This document shows positions 20,228 through 29,957 of a DNA stretch of 64,000 nt, in pieces. The notes under the pieces were generated by a model. That model made no database searches, was not told the origin of the DNA, and worked only from the letters and a program-made list of their open reading frames with translations. Source of the DNA: Nocardioides carbamazepini (GTDB lineage Bacteria; Actinomycetota; Actinomycetes; Propionibacteriales; Nocardioidaceae); the NCBI RefSeq assembly GCF_024614185.1, contig NZ_JAHTLF010000015.1, positions 445,402 to 509,401 on the forward strand. Reading direction: 5' to 3'. The position numbers were made by a program, and so were the translations under genes. How positions within the stretch are numbered: position 1 is the stretch's first letter; each line of letters opens with the position of its first letter.

Positions 20228-20577
20228 CAGTGGATCAGCTCGCGCCAGTTCAGCGGCACCCGGCCCCGCGGGCCGGGTGCCGGCTGGTCCTCGGGCCGGC
20301 TGGTGGGGGCAGCCAGCTCCGGACCGGCGTAGTAGTCCTCGGCGGCATAGTCCCAGAACCAGTCCTCACCCGGCTCGAAGGACTGCACGATCGGGTGCCC
20401 GGTCGCCCGGAAGTGCGCGCTCGCGTGCTGGGCAGGAGAGCTGTCGCAACAGCCCACGTGCCCGCACGCCGCGCACCGGCGCAGGTGCACCCACCAGCCC
20501 TCGACCGCGGCGCAGTCGGCACAGCCCGGCCCGCTGGGCGGGATGTCGGTCGCGATCGCGGGGATGTCCTCAGCCAT
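20227..20577 (-). CDS. UBP-type zinc finger protein
   Basis: 116 residues. The Cys/His pattern of the UBP zinc finger is complete: CADC, CAACGHVGCCDSS, HASAHFRATGHPIVQS. In eukaryotes this finger binds the free C-terminus of ubiquitin; actinobacteria carry many short stand-alone copies of unknown role. The C-terminal 40 residues are Pro-rich and end in LNWRELIH. A -10 TAGGCT lies six bases before the ATG, with no ribosome site, so the transcript is probably leaderless. It is followed by the coupled GH114-like gene. Confidence 0.88.
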   Translation of the reverse strand: MAEDIPAIATDIPPSGPGCADCAAVEGWWVHLRRCAACGHVGCCDSSPAQHASAHFRATGHPIVQSFEPGEDWFWDYAAEDYYAGPELAAPTSRPEDQPAPGPRGRVPLNWRELIH

Positions 20578-20583
20578 GTCCCG

Positions 20584-20589
20584 AGCCTA
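20584..20589 (-). promoter_or_regulatory. Leaderless -10 for UBP-finger gene
   Basis: TAGGCT on the reverse strand, six bases before the ATG at 20577. Confidence 0.5.
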
Positions 20590-20615
20590 GTGGCGACGGG
20601 CTGCTAGGAACCGGC

Positions 20616-21875
20616 TCAGGGGATGTACAGCGTCGCCTTGACCGGGTTGTGGTCGGAGGCCATCGGGGCGGCGTACCGGCCCCCCGCGAGGACCGCGACG
20701 TTCTCCCAGCGCGGCACCGTGATGCCCGGCGAGACGAAGATCCGGTCGACGTGCGTCGGCCAGGTCGACGAGCGCGGCGGGTTGGTGTCGAAGCCGTGCG
20801 CGGAGTTGAGGTAGGGATAGATCAGCTGCGCGGCGATGTCGACGGCGTCGGCATACCCGGCCGACTCCATCACCAGCCGCGGCGTGTCGGTCTGACCCCG
20901 TCGGTCCAGGCCGCGGTGGGCGTTGTAGTCGCCCAGCAGGACGGTCGGCACGCCGGGGAACGCCGCGCTCACCCGGTCGACGACGTACCTGGTCTCCTGC
21001 TGCCGGAGGGCGTCGGCACCGCCCTTGCCGTCGCGCAGGTGGACGGCGCCGACCGCGACCTGCTTGCCCGTCGCGCGGTGCTGGACCAGGGCCTGGCAGA
21101 AGCCGTGGTCGCGGTCGCCGAACATCGTGAACCGGGTGCCCTTGCTGTTCTGCTTCCTGCCCACGACGGCGTACTCGCTGGTGCGCACGTAGGCGGTCTG
21201 GCTGAACAGCTTGCGCTTCTTGCTCTTCTGCGTCTGGCACGCGAGCGTGTAGCCGCGCTTCTTCATGACCTTGCCGATCCAGCGCTTCTTCTTGCCGTAC
21301 TTGTGGGCGACGTGGCCCTCGACGAAGACCATGACGTCCGCGTCGACCCGGCCGATGTCGGCGACGACCTTCTTCTGGCGCTTCTTCCACTTCCAGCCGC
21401 TGTTGCACTTCGACTTCGAGCCACAGGCCAGGTTGAAGGTCGCGGCGGTGGTCTGCAGTGCGGTCGGGACGACGGCCCGTGAGGCCGGGGGCGTCACCTT
21501 GCAGGAGCGCGGGCCACCGTTGCCGTTGACGACGACGGCGAAGCAGTAGGTGGTGTTCGGGGTCAGCTGCCGGATGTCGGCGTGGTTGGCGGGGAGCCCG
21601 GCCAGCGTCACCCGATGCGGGTCGACACCCGGATACACGTCAGGGCCCGCCGTGGAGATCCAGACGTCGTACGACGAGGCGCCGGCGACCGGGTCCCAGT
21701 CGAGGGCGACGGTGACGCTGCCACCGGCCACCTGCTGGCCGGAGACCCAGGGGGCGTCGGGGGTGGCGGCGGCGCGGGCCGGGGAGGTGGCGGTGAGCGT
21801 CGCCAGTGCGACGGCGAGGGCCGCGAGGAGCACGAGGGCATGACGAAGTGGGGGGATTGTCGAGCTGGGAGCCAT
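20616..21875 (-). CDS. Secreted endonuclease/exonuclease/phosphatase-fold protein with FN3 domain
   Basis: 419 residues. A signal peptide (HALVLLAALAVALATLTATSPARA) is followed by a fibronectin-III domain (about 40-130, with ASSYDVWIST and NTTYCFAVVV) and an EEP catalytic domain (about 145-419). EEP residues are seen in FNLACGSK, VFVEGH, VGAVHLRDG, LLGDYNAH, HVDRIFVS and the terminal SDHNPVKATL. Likely an extracellular DNase or phosphodiesterase. The centre is rich in Lys (KSKCNSGWKWKKRQKK), unusual against the acidic background and possibly nucleic-acid binding. AGAAGG lies eight bases before the ATG at 21875. No partner genes are adjacent. Confidence 0.85.
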   Translation of the reverse strand: MAPSSTIPPLRHALVLLAALAVALATLTATSPARAAATPDAPWVSGQQVAGGSVTVALDWDPVAGASSYDVWISTAGPDVYPGVDPHRVTLAGLPANHADIRQLTPNTTYCFAVVVNGNGGPRSCKVTPPASRAVVPTALQTTAATFNLACGSKSKCNSGWKWKKRQKKVVADIGRVDADVMVFVEGHVAHKYGKKKRWIGKVMKKRGYTLACQTQKSKKRKLFSQTAYVRTSEYAVVGRKQNSKGTRFTMFGDRDHGFCQALVQHRATGKQVAVGAVHLRDGKGGADALRQQETRYVVDRVSAAFPGVPTVLLGDYNAHRGLDRRGQTDTPRLVMESAGYADAVDIAAQLIYPYLNSAHGFDTNPPRSSTWPTHVDRIFVSPGITVPRWENVAVLAGGRYAAPMASDHNPVKATLYIP

Positions 21876-21956
21876 AGATCTACCTTCTCGTGAAGTGGCA
21901 CCAAAAGCAGGTTGAACGGAGGAATCCGGCCGTGACGGAACTCATCGGCACGCCGA

Positions 21957-23492
21957 TCACCAAGGTGAGGGCTGGTAGTCCTTGACGAAGCATCCATAGA
22001 GATCCTCGCCGGCCTCGCCGCGCACGATCGGGTCGTAGACCCGGGCCGCGCCGTCGACCAGGTCGAGCGGCGCGTGCCAGCCCTCGGCCGCGATCCGCAG
22101 CTTCTCGTGGTGCGGCCGCTCGTCGGTGATCCAGCCGGTGTCGACGGCCGTCATCAGGATCTTGTCGGTCTCGAACATCTCGCCCGACGAGGTGCGCGTC
22201 ATCATGTTGAGCGCGGCCTTGGCCATGTTGGTGTGCGGGTGCCCGGCACCCTTGTAGCGGCGGGAGAACTGGCCCTCCATCGCCGAGACGTTGACGATAT
22301 AGGCCCGCCGGGCGCCGTTCTGGACCGCGGCCCGCAACGCCGGGCGCAGCCGGGAGTTGATGAGGAACGGCGCGATCGAGTTGCAGAACTGGACCTCGAG
22401 GAGCTCCAGGGGGTCGACCTCGTCGAGGACCTGGGTCCAGGAGTTGTTGTCCTGGACGTCCGGGATCAGGCCGCCGGCGTCGATCGCGGTGCCGGCCAGG
22501 TGCTGCTCGAGCGAGGCGTTGCCCGCCTTGAGCGCCAGCGCGGTGAGCGACGCGGCATTGTGAGAGGCCAGGGCCGACTCGGCCGACTCCCCGTCGTGGT
22601 AGGCGACGGCGTGGTCGGCCAGGGCACCCGCGATCGCCGCCGGGTGCGCCTCGGAGATCCGGTCGAACGCCACCATCTCGGGCAGCTCCCTGAGTCCGAG
22701 CGACGAGGCGGTCGGCAACGGGGCGAGCTCGCCCTCGGTGAGGTGCGCGTAGGCACCCGGGAGGCGTCGTACGGTCTGACAGGCGTTGTTGATGATGATG
22801 TCGAGCGGGCCGTCGGCCGCGACGTCGTCGGTCAGCGAGATCACCTGGGTGGGGTCGCGCAGGTCGATGCCGACGACCTTGAGCCGGTGCAGCCAGTCGG
22901 CGGAGTCCTCGACACCTGCGAAGCGGCGTACGGCGTCCTTGGGGAAGCGCGTGGTGATCGTCGTGTGCGCGCCGTCGCGGAGCAGGCGCAGTGCGATGTA
23001 CATCCCGATCTTGGCCCGGCCGCCGGTGAGCAGCGCGCGCCTGCCGGTGAGGTCGGTGCGCTGGTCGCGCTTGGCGTGGCTCATCGCGGCGCAGCGCGGG
23101 CACAGCCAGTGGTAGAACGCGTCGACGAGGGTGAAGTCCTCCTTGCAGATGTAGCAGCCGCGCGCCGTGAGCAGCTCACCGGCGAAGGCACCCTGCGCGG
23201 TGGAGACCAGCGGGATGCCGGCGGTCTCGTCGTCGATCCGCAGCGCGGAGCCGGTGGCGGTCCGCTCGATGATCTCCTGGTCGTGTTGCAACCGCTCCAT
23301 CCGGATCTCGGCCCGCCGCGCCCGCTTGATCATCTTGTACATGGACGACGCCGCCCGCTTCACCGTGCGGATGTCGTCGTGGTCCGGGGGCAGCTGGGGC
23401 AGCTGCCCGAGGACCTTGAGGGTGATCGCGAGCTCGTCGGGATCGATCCCGGCGAGCCGCTCGGCAGGGTCGACGAAGTACGGGCTGGGCAC
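21957..23492 (-). CDS. SDR-family oxidoreductase with N-terminal zinc ribbon, catalytic Tyr missing
   Basis: 511 residues. The N-terminal 130 residues are charged and helical; a CxxC...CxxC ribbon (CYICKEDF, CPRC) follows, then a Rossmann fold beginning LTGRRALLTGGRAKIGMYIALRLL. IIINNACQT matches the SDR NNA motif and IVNVSAMEGQF the Ser strand, but the YxxxK position reads TNMAK, so the usual Tyr is Thr and only the Lys remains. Activity is therefore uncertain. The GTG at 23492 is chosen because a -10 TACGAT lies six bases upstream and the first Pro-rich residues follow; GTG 23513 and ATG 23555 are alternatives. The frame upstream runs antisense through the glycine riboswitch. Confidence 0.78.
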   Translation of the reverse strand: MPSPYFVDPAERLAGIDPDELAITLKVLGQLPQLPPDHDDIRTVKRAASSMYKMIKRARRAEIRMERLQHDQEIIERTATGSALRIDDETAGIPLVSTAQGAFAGELLTARGCYICKEDFTLVDAFYHWLCPRCAAMSHAKRDQRTDLTGRRALLTGGRAKIGMYIALRLLRDGAHTTITTRFPKDAVRRFAGVEDSADWLHRLKVVGIDLRDPTQVISLTDDVAADGPLDIIINNACQTVRRLPGAYAHLTEGELAPLPTASSLGLRELPEMVAFDRISEAHPAAIAGALADHAVAYHDGESAESALASHNAASLTALALKAGNASLEQHLAGTAIDAGGLIPDVQDNNSWTQVLDEVDPLELLEVQFCNSIAPFLINSRLRPALRAAVQNGARRAYIVNVSAMEGQFSRRYKGAGHPHTNMAKAALNMMTRTSSGEMFETDKILMTAVDTGWITDERPHHEKLRIAAEGWHAPLDLVDGAARVYDPIVRGEAGEDLYGCFVKDYQPSPW

Positions 23493-23498
23493 CGGCGA

Positions 23499-23504
23499 AT
23501 CGTA
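23499..23504 (-). promoter_or_regulatory. Leaderless -10 for SDR gene
   Basis: TACGAT on the reverse strand, six bases before the GTG at 23492. Confidence 0.45.
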
Positions 23505-23527
23505 CGGGCGCACGCCGCCGGATGCCG

Positions 23528-23533
23528 TATGCT
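23528..23533 (+). promoter_or_regulatory. Probable -10 for the glycine-riboswitch transcript
   Basis: TATGCT, about 37 bases before the first riboswitch stem. No clear -35 is seen. Confidence 0.35.
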
Positions 23534-23570
23534 CGGCGCCGTCACAACTGAACATCGCGCCGTTCGAACC

Positions 23571-23765
23571 CCAGCGGGAGAGTCTCCGTCCCACGAGGAC
23601 GGGGCGCCGAAGGAGCAAATCTCCCCAAGAATCTCTCAGGCACCCTGACCGCTGGGACGAGGCGAACTCTGGAAAGTCGGGACGGATCCACCGGCCCGCA
23701 CCCACGGTGCAAGCCTCCGACCGGACGGTGAAGCTCTCAGGTAGCGATGACAGAGCGGGGAGGCA
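23571..23765 (+). ncRNA. Tandem glycine riboswitch
   Basis: First aptamer: stem CCAGCGG (23571-23577) pairs perfectly with CCGCTGG (23649-23655), enclosing the conserved GGGAGAG, GCGCCGAAGGAGCAA and ATCTCTCAGGCA. After GACGAGGCGAACTCTGGAAAG a second aptamer carries CGGTGCAAGCC, GGTGAAGCTCTCAGGTA and GATGACAGAGCGGGGAGG. Both parts match actinobacterial glycine riboswitches. It lies 50 bases before gcvT and is expected to switch the operon on when glycine is abundant. Confidence 0.92.
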
Positions 23766-23814
23766 ACCCAGCCACGAGCGCGGCGCGAGCCGTGCCCCAC
23801 GAGGAAGCCTCCCA

Positions 23815-24936
<1,122 letters not shown>

Positions 24937-24961
24937 CCCCACGACCTCCAGGAGAACCACC

Positions 24962-25333
24962 ATGACCAATCCCACCAACCTCCAGTACACCGCCGAGCAC
25001 GAGTGGGTCGCCCTCGACGGCGACCTCGCCAAGGTCGGCGTCACCGCCTACGCCGCCGACGCCCTCGGCGACGTCGTGTACGTCGACCTCCCGCAGCTCG
25101 GCGCGACCGTCACCGCGGGCGAGTCCTGCGGCGAGCTCGAGTCCACCAAGTCCGTCAGCGACCTCTACGCCCCGGTCACCGGCGAGATCGTCGAGGTCAA
25201 CGACGCCGTCGATGCCGACCCGAGCCTGGTCAACAGCGACCCGTTCGGCGCCGGCTGGCTGTTCGTCGTCAAGGTCAGCGCGCCCGGTGACCTGATCGAC
25301 GCCGCGGCCTACGAAGCACTCACCTCGCAGTGA
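24962..25333 (+). CDS. gcvH: Glycine cleavage system H protein
   Basis: 123 residues, the lipoyl carrier that shuttles the aminomethyl group between P, T and L proteins. The lipoylated Lys is in [15 protein letters not shown] (about residue 63), and the N-terminal [23 protein letters not shown] is diagnostic. AGGAG lies before the ATG, 25 bases after gcvT. Length and motifs are standard. Confidence 0.97.
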   Translation: MTNPTNLQYTAEHEWVALDGDLAKVGVTAYAADALGDVVYVDLPQLGATVTAGESCGELESTKSVSDLYAPVTGEIVEVNDAVDADPSLVNSDPFGAGWLFVVKVSAPGDLIDAAAYEALTSQ

Positions 25334-25345
25334 GGACTCCGGCGG

Positions 25346-25351
25346 TACCGT
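25346..25351 (+). promoter_or_regulatory. Possible internal promoter before sdaA
   Basis: TACCGT followed by six bases and an ATG at 25358 that opens a six-codon frame (MDRRSP, stop at 25376-25378) ending just before sdaA. It may be a leaderless mini-ORF or chance. Confidence 0.3.
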
Positions 25352-25382
25352 CGAGTCATGGATCGCAGGAGCCCGTGATCGC

Positions 25383-26765
25383 ATGGCGCTGAGCGTCTTC
25401 GACCTCTACTCGATCGGCATCGGCCCGTCGTCCTCGCACACGGTCGGTCCGATGCGCGCCGCGCGCATCTTCGCGGAGGGCCTCGTCGCCGACGGCGAGC
25501 TCCCCCGGGTGACGCGCGTCAAGGCGGAGCTGTTCGGCTCGCTGGGCGCGACCGGCCACGGCCACGGGTCGGTCAAGGCGGTGATTCTCGGGCTCGAGGG
25601 CGACGACCCGGCGACGACCGACACGTCGACGTACGACGACCGGGTGGCGGCGATCCTCGACCGGCAGGAGCTGGACCTGGCCGGCCGCCGCCGGATCCGG
25701 TTCGTGGACGACGACGTCGTCATGCACCGTCGGCAGTCGCTGCCCGCGCATCCCAACGGGATGATCTTCACGGCGTACGACGACACGGGGTCCGAGCTGC
25801 GCGCACGGACGTACTACTCGGTCGGCGGCGGCTTCGTCGTCGACGAGGCCCAGGCCGGGGCGGACCGCGTGGTCGCCGACGAGACCGCGCTGCCGTACCC
25901 GTTCGGCACCGGCGGCGAGCTGCTCGCCATCTGCGAGCGCGAGGACATGTCCGTCTCCGACGTGATGCTCGCCAACGAGCTGACCTGGCGCGGCGAGGCC
26001 GAGATCCGAGCCAGGCTGCTCGAGATCTGGCAGGTGATGGTGACCTGCGTCGACGAGGGCTGTCGGCAGGAGGGGGTGCTTCCCGGCGGGCTGAAGGTGC
26101 CGCGACGCGCGCCCGAGCTCTACGCGAAGCTGTGCCGGACCGGCAGCGACGACCCGCTCGACGTCATCGACTGGGTCAACCTCTTCGCGCTGGCCGTCAA
26201 CGAGCAGAACGCGTCGGGCGGCCGGATCGTCACCGCCCCCACCAACGGCGCCGCCGGCATCGTGCCGGCCGTCCTGCACTACTGGGTCCGGTTCGCCGCG
26301 AAGGGACGCACCCCCGAGCAGATCGACGACGGCATCGTCCGCTTCCTGCTGACCGGCTCCGCGATCGGCATCCTGGCCAAGATGAACGCGTCCATCTCCG
26401 GCGCCGAGGTGGGCTGCCAGGGCGAGGTCGGCTCGGCGTGCGCGATGGCCGCCGGCGCACTCGCCGAGGTGCTCGGGGGGACACCGCAGCAGGTCGAGAA
26501 CGCCGCCGAGATCGGCATCGAGCACAACCTCGGCCTGACCTGCGACCCGGTCGGCGGCCTGGTCCAGATCCCCTGCATCGAGCGCAACGCCATCGCATCC
26601 GTGAAGGCGATCAACGCCGCCCGGCTGGCGATCCACGGCACGGGGTCGCACAAGGTCAGCCTGGACAAGGCGCTCAAGACGATGCGCGAGACCGGCCGGG
26701 ACATGAAGACGAAGTACAAGGAGACCTCGCGCGGCGGCCTCGCCGTCAACGTGATCGAGTGTTGA
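25383..26765 (+). CDS. sdaA: L-serine ammonia-lyase, single-chain iron-sulfur type
   Basis: 460 residues. Deaminates serine to pyruvate with a [4Fe-4S] cluster. The beta domain ([24 protein letters not shown]) is followed by the alpha domain with [22 protein letters not shown]. Cysteines of the cluster lie in [15 protein letters not shown] and [18 protein letters not shown] precedes the ATG. Behind a glycine riboswitch with gcvTH it would take the serine made from glycine (with serine hydroxymethyltransferase encoded elsewhere) to pyruvate, completing a glycine disposal route. Confidence 0.95.
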   Translation: MALSVFDLYSIGIGPSSSHTVGPMRAARIFAEGLVADGELPRVTRVKAELFGSLGATGHGHGSVKAVILGLEGDDPATTDTSTYDDRVAAILDRQELDLAGRRRIRFVDDDVVMHRRQSLPAHPNGMIFTAYDDTGSELRARTYYSVGGGFVVDEAQAGADRVVADETALPYPFGTGGELLAICEREDMSVSDVMLANELTWRGEAEIRARLLEIWQVMVTCVDEGCRQEGVLPGGLKVPRRAPELYAKLCRTGSDDPLDVIDWVNLFALAVNEQNASGGRIVTAPTNGAAGIVPAVLHYWVRFAAKGRTPEQIDDGIVRFLLTGSAIGILAKMNASISGAEVGCQGEVGSACAMAAGALAEVLGGTPQQVENAAEIGIEHNLGLTCDPVGGLVQIPCIERNAIASVKAINAARLAIHGTGSHKVSLDKALKTMRETGRDMKTKYKETSRGGLAVNVIEC

Positions 26766-26786
26766 GCCGCGATCACTGCCCGAGAG

Positions 26787-28013
26787 CTACTGACGCGACA
26801 GCGCCCGGGCCACCATCTCCAACGACGCGGCAGGGACGCCGGGACTGTAGAGATAGCCCTGGACCTCGTCACACCCGCGCCGGCGCAGGTACCGCTCCTG
26901 CTCGGCCGTCTCCACCCCCTCCGCGACGACCCTCATGCCGAGGGCGTGACCCATCACGATGATCGCGTCGACGATCGCCGCCTTCTCCGCACAGTCGATC
27001 TCCCGCACGAAGGAGCGGTCGATCTTGATCTTGTCGATGGGGAACCGGGTCAGGTACGCGAGGCTGCTGTAGCCGCGGCCGAAGTCGTCGACGGCGATGG
27101 AGACGCCGAGGGAGCGCAGCGACTGGAGCATCGCGACCACGTCGCCGTGGTCCTCGATGAGCAGGCCCTCGGTGATCTCCACCTCCAGCTGCGACGGCTC
27201 GATGCCGGCCTCCTCGATGGCGGCGGCGATCTCCTCCAGCCACGCCTGTCCACGCAGCTGGCGCGGCGAGACGTTGACGGCCAACCGGAGCGGGCGGCCG
27301 AGCTGCTCCTGGACCCCGGCCAGCGCGGCGCAGGCGGTCGTGAGCACCCAGGCGCCGAGCTCCGCGATCATCCCGCCGTCCTCCGCGACCGGGATGAACC
27401 GGTCGGGCGGTACGGCGCCGAGGCTCGGGCTGGCCCAGCGGGCCAGCGCCTCGACGCCGACCACCTCGCCGGTGCCGAGGTCGACCTGCGGCTGGTACAC
27501 GACGGAGAGCTCGTCCTGGTCGAGCGCCTGCCGCAGCGCGGACGACAGTGCGAGCCGGTCGTTGGTCCCCACCAGCATCGACCGGTTGGGCAGGTTCGTG
27601 AGGCTGTCATGGCTCGCCACGTGCTCGATCCGCCGGCGGTCCTCGATCCGGTGCGTGATGTCGAACGCCACGACCAGGAAGCCGCCCGGCGCCCCGTCCT
27701 CCGGCTCCAGCGGGACGATGGTCTCGTGGACCGGCACCGTGGTGCCGTCCTTGCGGCGGTAGGCCCACTCCGCCTCGCCCCGGGCCGCGTGCGCCAGGAC
27801 CGGCGCCCCGTCGAGGTGGCGTTGCCGCTCGGCGCCGTCGATGTCGGCGAGGGAGCGGCCGATCAGCTCGCCCTGCTCGCGACCGACGAGTGCCGCCGCC
27901 GCGGGATTGGCGATCCGGATCCGGCCGGCCGCGTCGGTCGCGAGGATGCTGAACGGGATCGAGTCGACGACCGTGCGCTCGAGTGCGCTCCTGTCGGCCC
28001 CGGGATCCGTCAC
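26787..28013 (-). CDS. PAS-EAL cyclic-di-GMP phosphodiesterase with GGDEF domain deleted
   Basis: 408 residues. A PAS/PAC sensor (about 10-130, with [27 protein letters not shown] and [20 protein letters not shown]) leads into [19 protein letters not shown], the first 20 residues of a GGDEF domain, then jumps to [26 protein letters not shown], the linker that normally follows GGDEF. About 130 residues including the GGDEF motif are absent without a frameshift. The EAL domain (about 155-405) keeps its catalytic set: [47 protein letters not shown] and QGYLYSPG, so it should hydrolyse c-di-GMP. GTG 28013 is used; an ATG about 80 bases further upstream is possible. Divergent from a glycosyltransferase gene. 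Confidence 0.85.
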   Translation of the reverse strand: MTDPGADRSALERTVVDSIPFSILATDAAGRIRIANPAAAALVGREQGELIGRSLADIDGAERQRHLDGAPVLAHAARGEAEWAYRRKDGTTVPVHETIVPLEPEDGAPGGFLVVAFDITHRIEDRRRIEHVASHDSLTNLPNRSMLVGTNDRLALSSALRQALDQDELSVVYQPQVDLGTGEVVGVEALARWASPSLGAVPPDRFIPVAEDGGMIAELGAWVLTTACAALAGVQEQLGRPLRLAVNVSPRQLRGQAWLEEIAAAIEEAGIEPSQLEVEITEGLLIEDHGDVVAMLQSLRSLGVSIAVDDFGRGYSSLAYLTRFPIDKIKIDRSFVREIDCAEKAAIVDAIIVMGHALGMRVVAEGVETAEQERYLRRRGCDEVQGYLYSPGVPAASLEMVARALSRQ

Positions 28014-28158
28014 CTCTCCCCCATCGGCCCGGGACCGGGGGATCAGAGCGGAGCGGGACCTTGGTCCCGGAAGCGCCCGCCGAACGGTCGGCATCGACCG
28101 CTTTCTCGGCGTACGCCGCCGTCGCTGCTTATCGTCGAGGGCGAGGGAAGGGGTTCTC

Positions 28159-29595
28159 GTGCGCTGGTTGCAACGAGCAGTCGGTCTGCTCATCCTCGGG
28201 ACGGCGCTGGGCGGCGCGGGCCTGCTCTGGTGGTCGGTCTCGGACACCGCCCAGGGGCGGGACGAGCCGTCCGACGGCCTGGTCCTCGGCGCGTGGCACA
28301 TCCTCTACGACACGGAGGCACCCACCGTGCCGACCCTGGCGGCGGCCGCGGGCCTGGCCCTGCTGTTCGCGGCGGGCGTCGCGGCGCTGGAGCGGCGGAT
28401 CGCCAGCCGGGCGCGGCGCAGCGAGGACGGCGCCCGGCTCCCCCTGTCCCCCCGCCAGGTGATGGCCGAGACCCGCGGGGTCTTCCACGGCCCGGTGACG
28501 CTCACGGTGCTGGTGCCGGCCCACAACGAGGCGCAGGGCATCGCCGCCACGCTCGCCTCCCTGACCGGCCAGTCCCGCGCCCCCGATCGGGTCGTCGTCG
28601 TGGCCGACAACTGCACCGACGACACCGCGGAGATCGCGCGCCGCGCGGGCGCCGAGGTGATCGAGAGCCTCGACAACCCGCACAAGAAGGCGGGCGCTCT
28701 CAACCAGGCACTCGAGCGGATCCTGCCCGCCCAGGGCGAGAACGACCTGGTCATGGTGATGGACGCCGACACCGTCCTCGACGACGGCTTCCTCGACTCG
28801 GTGGTGCGGCGGATGAGCGAGGACCGGGCACTGATGGCCGTCGGCGGGCTGTTCTACGGCGAGGAGGGCAAGGGCCTGATCGGCCAGTTCCAGCGCAACG
28901 AGTACACGCGCTACGCCCGCGACCTGCGGCGGCGCCGCGGCCGGGTCTTCGTGCTGACCGGCACCGCCACCGTGTTCCGGCCCCGGGCCCTGCGCGCGGT
29001 CGCCGCCGAGCGCGGCAGGCTGCTGCCCGGCGTACCCGGCGACGTCTACGACACTCTCGTGCTCACCGAGGACAACGAGATCACCCTCGCCCTCAAGTCC
29101 CTCGGCGCCCTCATCGTCTCGCCGTCGGACTGCACCGTCGTCACCGAGGTGATGCCGAGCTGGCGGGCGCTGTGGGCCCAGCGCCTGCGCTGGCAGCGCG
29201 GCGCCCTGGAGAACCTCGGCGCCTACGGCCTGCGCCCGGCGACCTTCCGCTACTGGGCCCAGCAGCTCGGCATCGGGTACGGCGTCGTCGCCCTCTTCGC
29301 GTACCTGCTGCTGATGGTCCTGATGGCGCTGTCCTTCGACAGCTGGGTCTGGTTCCCGTTCTGGCTCGGGACCGGCCTGGTCTTCACGGTCGAGCGGATC
29401 GTGACCGTGTGGCGCGGCGGCTGGCGGGCCCGCCTGCTCGCCGCGACCCTGTTCCCCGAGCTGGTGTACGCGCTCTTCCTCGACCTCGTCTACCTGAAGG
29501 GCGTCGTCGACATGTCGCTGGGCCGCAACGCCGACTGGAAGCACGTCGTGAGCACGCCCCGCGGCGTCCGGGTCGACGGACGGGCGACCCGATGA
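28159..29595 (+). CDS. Membrane family-2 glycosyltransferase (cellulose-synthase-like)
   Basis: 478 residues. Two N-terminal hydrophobic helices (LLILGTALGGAGLLWW; LAAAAGLALLFAAGVAAL) precede a GT2 domain starting LTVLVPAHNEAQGIAATLASL. Catalytic motifs of processive synthases are present: MVMDADTVLDDGF, LTEDNEITLALKSLG and AQRLRWQRGALEN (QxxRW). Further helices follow (about 375-450). It probably polymerises a surface polysaccharide; the sugar is unknown. GTG 28159 has AAGGGG upstream and a -10 TATCGT at 28130-28135. The next small membrane gene overlaps by four bases. The divergent EAL protein suggests c-di-GMP links, though no PilZ domain is seen. Confidence 0.9.
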   Translation: MRWLQRAVGLLILGTALGGAGLLWWSVSDTAQGRDEPSDGLVLGAWHILYDTEAPTVPTLAAAAGLALLFAAGVAALERRIASRARRSEDGARLPLSPRQVMAETRGVFHGPVTLTVLVPAHNEAQGIAATLASLTGQSRAPDRVVVVADNCTDDTAEIARRAGAEVIESLDNPHKKAGALNQALERILPAQGENDLVMVMDADTVLDDGFLDSVVRRMSEDRALMAVGGLFYGEEGKGLIGQFQRNEYTRYARDLRRRRGRVFVLTGTATVFRPRALRAVAAERGRLLPGVPGDVYDTLVLTEDNEITLALKSLGALIVSPSDCTVVTEVMPSWRALWAQRLRWQRGALENLGAYGLRPATFRYWAQQLGIGYGVVALFAYLLLMVLMALSFDSWVWFPFWLGTGLVFTVERIVTVWRGGWRARLLAATLFPELVYALFLDLVYLKGVVDMSLGRNADWKHVVSTPRGVRVDGRATR

Positions 29596-29810
29596 GCCCG
29601 CTGCTGGCCACGCTCGGGATCGTGTTCCCGGAGTCGTTGGTGCGCTCGCACGCGTTCGCGGTGCTGGCGGCCTTCGTCGCGATCAACACGATGGTCTACG
29701 TGACCCTCGCGGTGGCCAAGGCGCTGCCGAAGGTGTTCCTGGGCGACCATCTGCCCCGCGCCTACGAGCGCGCCGAGACCCGCAGCATCCATCCCGACGG
29801 GCCGCGCTGA
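29592..29810 (+). CDS. Small membrane protein coupled to the glycosyltransferase
   Basis: 72 residues, not recognised. One clear hydrophobic helix (HAFAVLAAFVAINTMVYVTLAVAKAL, about 20-45) and a shorter N-terminal hydrophobic stretch (PLLATLGIVFP); the C-terminal 25 residues are charged and probably cytosolic. Its ATG overlaps the glycosyltransferase stop (ATGA). The coupling suggests an accessory subunit of the synthase. Confidence 0.7.
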   Translation: MSPLLATLGIVFPESLVRSHAFAVLAAFVAINTMVYVTLAVAKALPKVFLGDHLPRAYERAETRSIHPDGPR

Positions 29811-29825
29811 AGGGCGCGGAAGAGG

Positions 29826-29865
29826 GTCGGGCCGCGACCTCTGGGGGGGTCGGTCGCGGCCCGAC
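29826..29865. terminator. Bidirectional hairpin terminator
   Basis: A perfect 14-bp stem, GTCGGGCCGCGACC (29826-29839) with GGTCGCGGCCCGAC (29852-29865), encloses a 12-base loop with seven Gs. It sits between the convergent glycosyltransferase operon and glnE. There is no T-tract. The rest of 29866-29957 holds a relatively AT-rich stretch and no gene. Confidence 0.75.
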
Positions 29866-29957
29866 ACCGGACATCATGACATACCAACGGTTCATTTGGG
29901 CCCGTTGGGTGAGCATTGCCTGACACGTGTCTACCTGCCTGACCAATGCCGGTCAGA

